NCBI RefSeq assembly: GCF_019430945.1
Contig: NZ_JAHYCB010000005.1
Location: forward strand, 496,001 to 560,000
Reading direction: 5' to 3'
DNA: 64,000 bases
Origin: Neorhizobium populisoli
GTDB taxonomy: Bacteria; Pseudomonadota; Alphaproteobacteria; Rhizobiales; Rhizobiaceae
Shown here piece by piece: positions 61,958-64,000 of this stretch. The notes beneath the pieces are model-generated. The model worked only from the letters and a program-made list of their open reading frames with translations. It made no database searches and was not told the DNA's origin. The translations under genes and the position numbers were made by a program. How positions within the stretch are numbered: position 1 is the first letter of the stretch; every line of letters starts with the position of its first letter.

Positions 61958-63442
61958 ATGAGCGAAGCCATCCGCTTCATATTGAACGGAGAAGAGGTCA
62001 CATTCAAAGACTTCGGTCCTACCGAGACCCTTCTCGACTATCTGCGCCTGAAGCGGCGGCTGACGGGAACCAAGGAAGGCTGTGCCGAGGGCGATTGCGG
62101 CGCCTGCACGGTGCTGGTCGGCCGCCTGACGGACCAGGGTCTTCGCTACGAAAGCGTCAATGCCTGCATCCGCTTCATGGGCTCGCTGCACGGCACCCAT
62201 GTCGTCACCGTCGAGCATCTGGCCGGCAAGGATGGCGCACTGCATCCCGTACAGCAGGCGATGGTCGACTGTCACGGCTCGCAATGCGGCTTCTGCACGC
62301 CCGGCTTCGTCATGTCGCTCTACGGCCTTTGGCTCACCACCGAACGCCCGACCCGGGCCGAGATCGAAAGCGCATTGCAGGGCAATCTCTGTCGCTGCAC
62401 AGGCTATGAGCCGATCGTCAAGGCGGCCGAACAGGTCGCCGCCAACCGCCCGAGTTCGCTGTTCGATCCGCTGGAGCGCGACCGCATCCAGATTATGGCG
62501 AAACTCTGGGCGATCCAGGCGGAGAACGACACCATCGTGGTCGAGAAAACCGAGACGAACGGGACGGCGCGTTCCATCGTACCCGGCTCGGTCGCGGCAT
62601 TCGCCGATATCCTGGCCGAAGAGCCGGATGCGACCATCGTCGCCGGTGCCACCGATGTCGGGCTGTGGGTCACCAAGCAGATGCGGGTGTTGAACCCGGT
62701 CATCTTCATCAACCACCTGGGCGAACTGCAAACCGTAGAAACCTCGGAAACCGGCGTCACCATCGGCGCCGGCGTCAGCTATACCCAGGCGCTGCGCACG
62801 CTTTCGACCGAAATCCCCGCCTTCGGCCGGCTGATCGACCGTATCGGCGGCCAGCAGGTGCGCAATATGGGCACGATCGGCGGCAATATCGCCAACGGCT
62901 CGCCGATCGGCGACACACCTCCGGCGCTGATTGCGCTGGGCAGCGAGCTGACGCTGCGCACCCATGCCGGCCGGCGCACTATTCCGCTGGAAGACTATTT
63001 CATCGCCTATGGCAAGCAGGACCGGCTGGCCGGCGAATTCGTCGAAAGGGTATTCGTGCCGCGCCCGGCCGAAGACAACCACTTCGCCGTCTACAAGATT
63101 TCCAAGCGCCGCGACGAGGATATTTCGGCGCTGTGCGGCGCCTTCTATCTGGCGCTCGACGGCGACGGCAAGGTGGCGATGATCCGCATCGCCTTCGGCG
63201 GCATGGCGGCAACGCCCAAGCGGGCGAAACACGTCGAGGAAGCACTTCTTGGCCAGGTCTGGAACTGGGACCTGGTTTCGGCGACGCGGGACGCATTCGA
63301 CGAGGACTACCAACCGCTGTCGGACTGGCGCGCGACGGCCGAATACCGCAGCCTGACAGCCAAGAACCTCCTCACCCGTTTTTTCCTGGAAACCGCCGGC
63401 CAGAGCCACGAGCTGCGGCGGTTTGAAGTGGAGGAAGCGTGA
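61958..63442 (+). CDS. xdhA: Xanthine dehydrogenase, small subunit (Fe-S and FAD)
   Basis: The 494-residue subunit of the molybdenum enzyme oxidises hypoxanthine and xanthine to urate. It has a plant-type 2Fe-2S domain with CAEGDCGACTVLVG, an alpha-helical 2Fe-2S domain with CGFCTPGFVMSLYGL and CRCTGYEPIV, and an FAD-binding domain (about 195-370, with VAGATDVGLWVTKQM and RNMGTIGGNIANGSPIGDTPPALIALG). AAGGAGAG precedes the ATG. xdhB follows after 265 bp holding a RIME element. Confidence 0.96.
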   Translation: MSEAIRFILNGEEVTFKDFGPTETLLDYLRLKRRLTGTKEGCAEGDCGACTVLVGRLTDQGLRYESVNACIRFMGSLHGTHVVTVEHLAGKDGALHPVQQAMVDCHGSQCGFCTPGFVMSLYGLWLTTERPTRAEIESALQGNLCRCTGYEPIVKAAEQVAANRPSSLFDPLERDRIQIMAKLWAIQAENDTIVVEKTETNGTARSIVPGSVAAFADILAEEPDATIVAGATDVGLWVTKQMRVLNPVIFINHLGELQTVETSETGVTIGAGVSYTQALRTLSTEIPAFGRLIDRIGGQQVRNMGTIGGNIANGSPIGDTPPALIALGSELTLRTHAGRRTIPLEDYFIAYGKQDRLAGEFVERVFVPRPAEDNHFAVYKISKRRDEDISALCGAFYLALDGDGKVAMIRIAFGGMAATPKRAKHVEEALLGQVWNWDLVSATRDAFDEDYQPLSDWRATAEYRSLTAKNLLTRFFLETAGQSHELRRFEVEEA

Positions 63443-63513
63443 TGTTGGGGGCGTCATTTCAGAATAATGCAACGGTGAATTGGCACGGGAAGCGGCAAGG
63501 CACCCTCCAAATA

Positions 63514-63651
63514 ATCTCCCCCCTTGAGGGGGAGATGTCACTGAAGGTGACAGAGGGGGATGGCAACGTTCCCGCTAAGTACAAGTTTGCGGATGTGCCC
63601 CGCCATCCCCCCCTCTGCCCTGCCGGGCATCTCCCCCTCAAGGGGGGAGAT
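63514..63651. repeat. RIME-like palindromic mosaic element, copy 3, inside the xdhA-xdhB gap
   Basis: Bounded by ATCTCCCCCC-TTGA-GGGGGAGAT on the left and CATCTCCCCC-TCAA-GGGGGGAGAT on the right. Inner palindromes are GTCACTGAAGGTGAC and GCCCTGCCGGGC, with GAGGGGGATGG / CCATCCCCCCCTC tracts. Same layout as the other two copies but with TTGA/TCAA loops instead of TTGC/GCAA. Confidence 0.85.
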
Positions 63652-63707
63652 CGGCTTGCGGAGCTCTCCATCCGCCTCAATCACCCTCGCACCGGAGGGA
63701 CCCTCTG

Positions 63708-64000
63708 ATGGACAAATCCACCTTCGAAACCAAACCGATCATCAACGGCCGCATGCATGTCTCGCTGAAACATGATTCAGCACACAAGCATGTCACCGGA
63801 AGTGCCGAATATATCGACGATATCCAGGAACCGATCGGCACGCTGCACGGCGGTCTTGGCCTCTCCGACCGGGCGCATGCCGAAATCGTCTCGATCGACC
63901 TTTCCGCCGTCAAGGCCGCCCCCGGCGTCGTCCATGTCCTGACCGCTGCCGATATCCCCGGCTTTAACGACGTCGCCTCCACCGGCCAGCATGACGAGCC
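63708..64000 (+). CDS. xdhB: Xanthine dehydrogenase, large molybdenum subunit, 5' part
   Basis: Only the first 97 codons are inside the window. They read MDKSTFETKPIINGRMHVSLKHDSAHKHVTGSAEYIDDIQEP, GTLHGGLGLSDRAHAEIVSIDLSAVKAAPGVVHVLTAADIPGFNDV, the typical N-terminal aldehyde oxidase/xanthine dehydrogenase a/b-hammerhead domain. GGAGG lies 9 bp before the ATG. The frame stays open to the window edge. It should form the enzyme with XdhA. Confidence 0.93.
   Translation, partial: MDKSTFETKPIINGRMHVSLKHDSAHKHVTGSAEYIDDIQEPIGTLHGGLGLSDRAHAEIVSIDLSAVKAAPGVVHVLTAADIPGFNDVASTGQHDE

Noticed and set aside
61886-63541. A 551-codon antisense frame opposite xdhA (and a similar 454-codon frame opposite adenine deaminase at 19960-21324)
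   Set aside because: Such long shadows arise from GC-rich third codon positions. The sense frames are clear enzymes and the antisense products have no family features.
1-64000. CRISPR arrays, prophage, integrases, insertion sequences, tRNA or rRNA genes
   Set aside because: I looked for regularly spaced repeats, transposase or integrase frames and tRNA-like cloverleaf arms with CCA-proximal pairing and found none that I can support. A tRNA scan would be decisive.

Overview
The window looks like chromosomal DNA of a member of the Rhizobiaceae (Rhizobium / Neorhizobium / Agrobacterium clade). The reasons are a GC-rich, gene-dense sequence, a NolR-type regulator, a BacA/SbmA transporter, a choline ABC transporter that carries the aromatic choline-box residues of Sinorhizobium ChoX, an Atu4866-family protein, and three copies of a palindromic intergenic mosaic repeat of the RIME type. 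I see no rRNA, tRNA, CRISPR array, prophage or insertion sequence.

Layout. 1-5 kb: ClpP/SppA-fold protein, LuxR-type regulator with a PAS-only partner, DUF2333 protein, a helical hypothetical protein. 5-10 kb: pseudoazurin, thymidine kinase, choXWV, HugZ-like protein. 10-19 kb: NolR-like regulator, omega-aminotransferase, DUF2185 protein, secreted beta-trefoil protein, TauE/SafE exporter, chloroperoxidase-like hydrolase divergent from OhrR, LivJ-like binding protein, RibD-C protein, Lrp regulator divergent from a threonine/serine dehydratase. 19-30 kb: adenine deaminase, a toxin-antitoxin pair with a broken toxin, Atu4866 protein divergent from AraC, an ArsR-SRPBCC operon, GFA protein, alpha-glucosidase divergent from a KDG-type kinase, VapBC, a glycosyltransferase, a 28-residue membrane peptide. 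30-41 kb: FlxA-like protein, Der, YfgM-like protein, polysaccharide deacetylase, BacA, MFS transporter, frameshifted acetyltransferase, Map, luciferase-like oxidoreductase, a PNPOx-DUF1348 operon divergent from LysR. 42-50 kb: diguanylate cyclase, a response regulator with a frameshifted HWE kinase, SRPBCC, DUF1905, an ECF sigma factor with its DGPF/YciI partner, AraC, a secreted lactonase-like MBL protein. 50-64 kb: GST, GFA, VOC, SH3 protein, DD-carboxypeptidase, GlpK, diguanylate cyclase, a large RTX-type protein, small secreted proteins, BdhA, XdhA and the start of XdhB.

How parts work together. The clearest hidden link is a bipartite promoter-like motif. It is identical at all 20 specified bases and in spacing upstream of the yciI-ECF sigma operon and of the VOC gene 3 kb away, with a degenerate version at the same spacing before the GFA gene. 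I read this as the target promoter of the locally encoded ECF42-type sigma factor. Other self-contained circuits with visible operators are OhrR/hydrolase (two perfect palindromes plus a degenerate one), ArsR-SRPBCC (two operators flanking a promoter that appears to give a leaderless mRNA) and VapBC (10-bp inverted repeat across the ribosome binding site).

Three genes (a RelE/ParE-like toxin, a GNAT acetyltransferase, an HWE histidine kinase) are each interrupted by an apparent one-base deletion. These are either real lesions or consensus errors.
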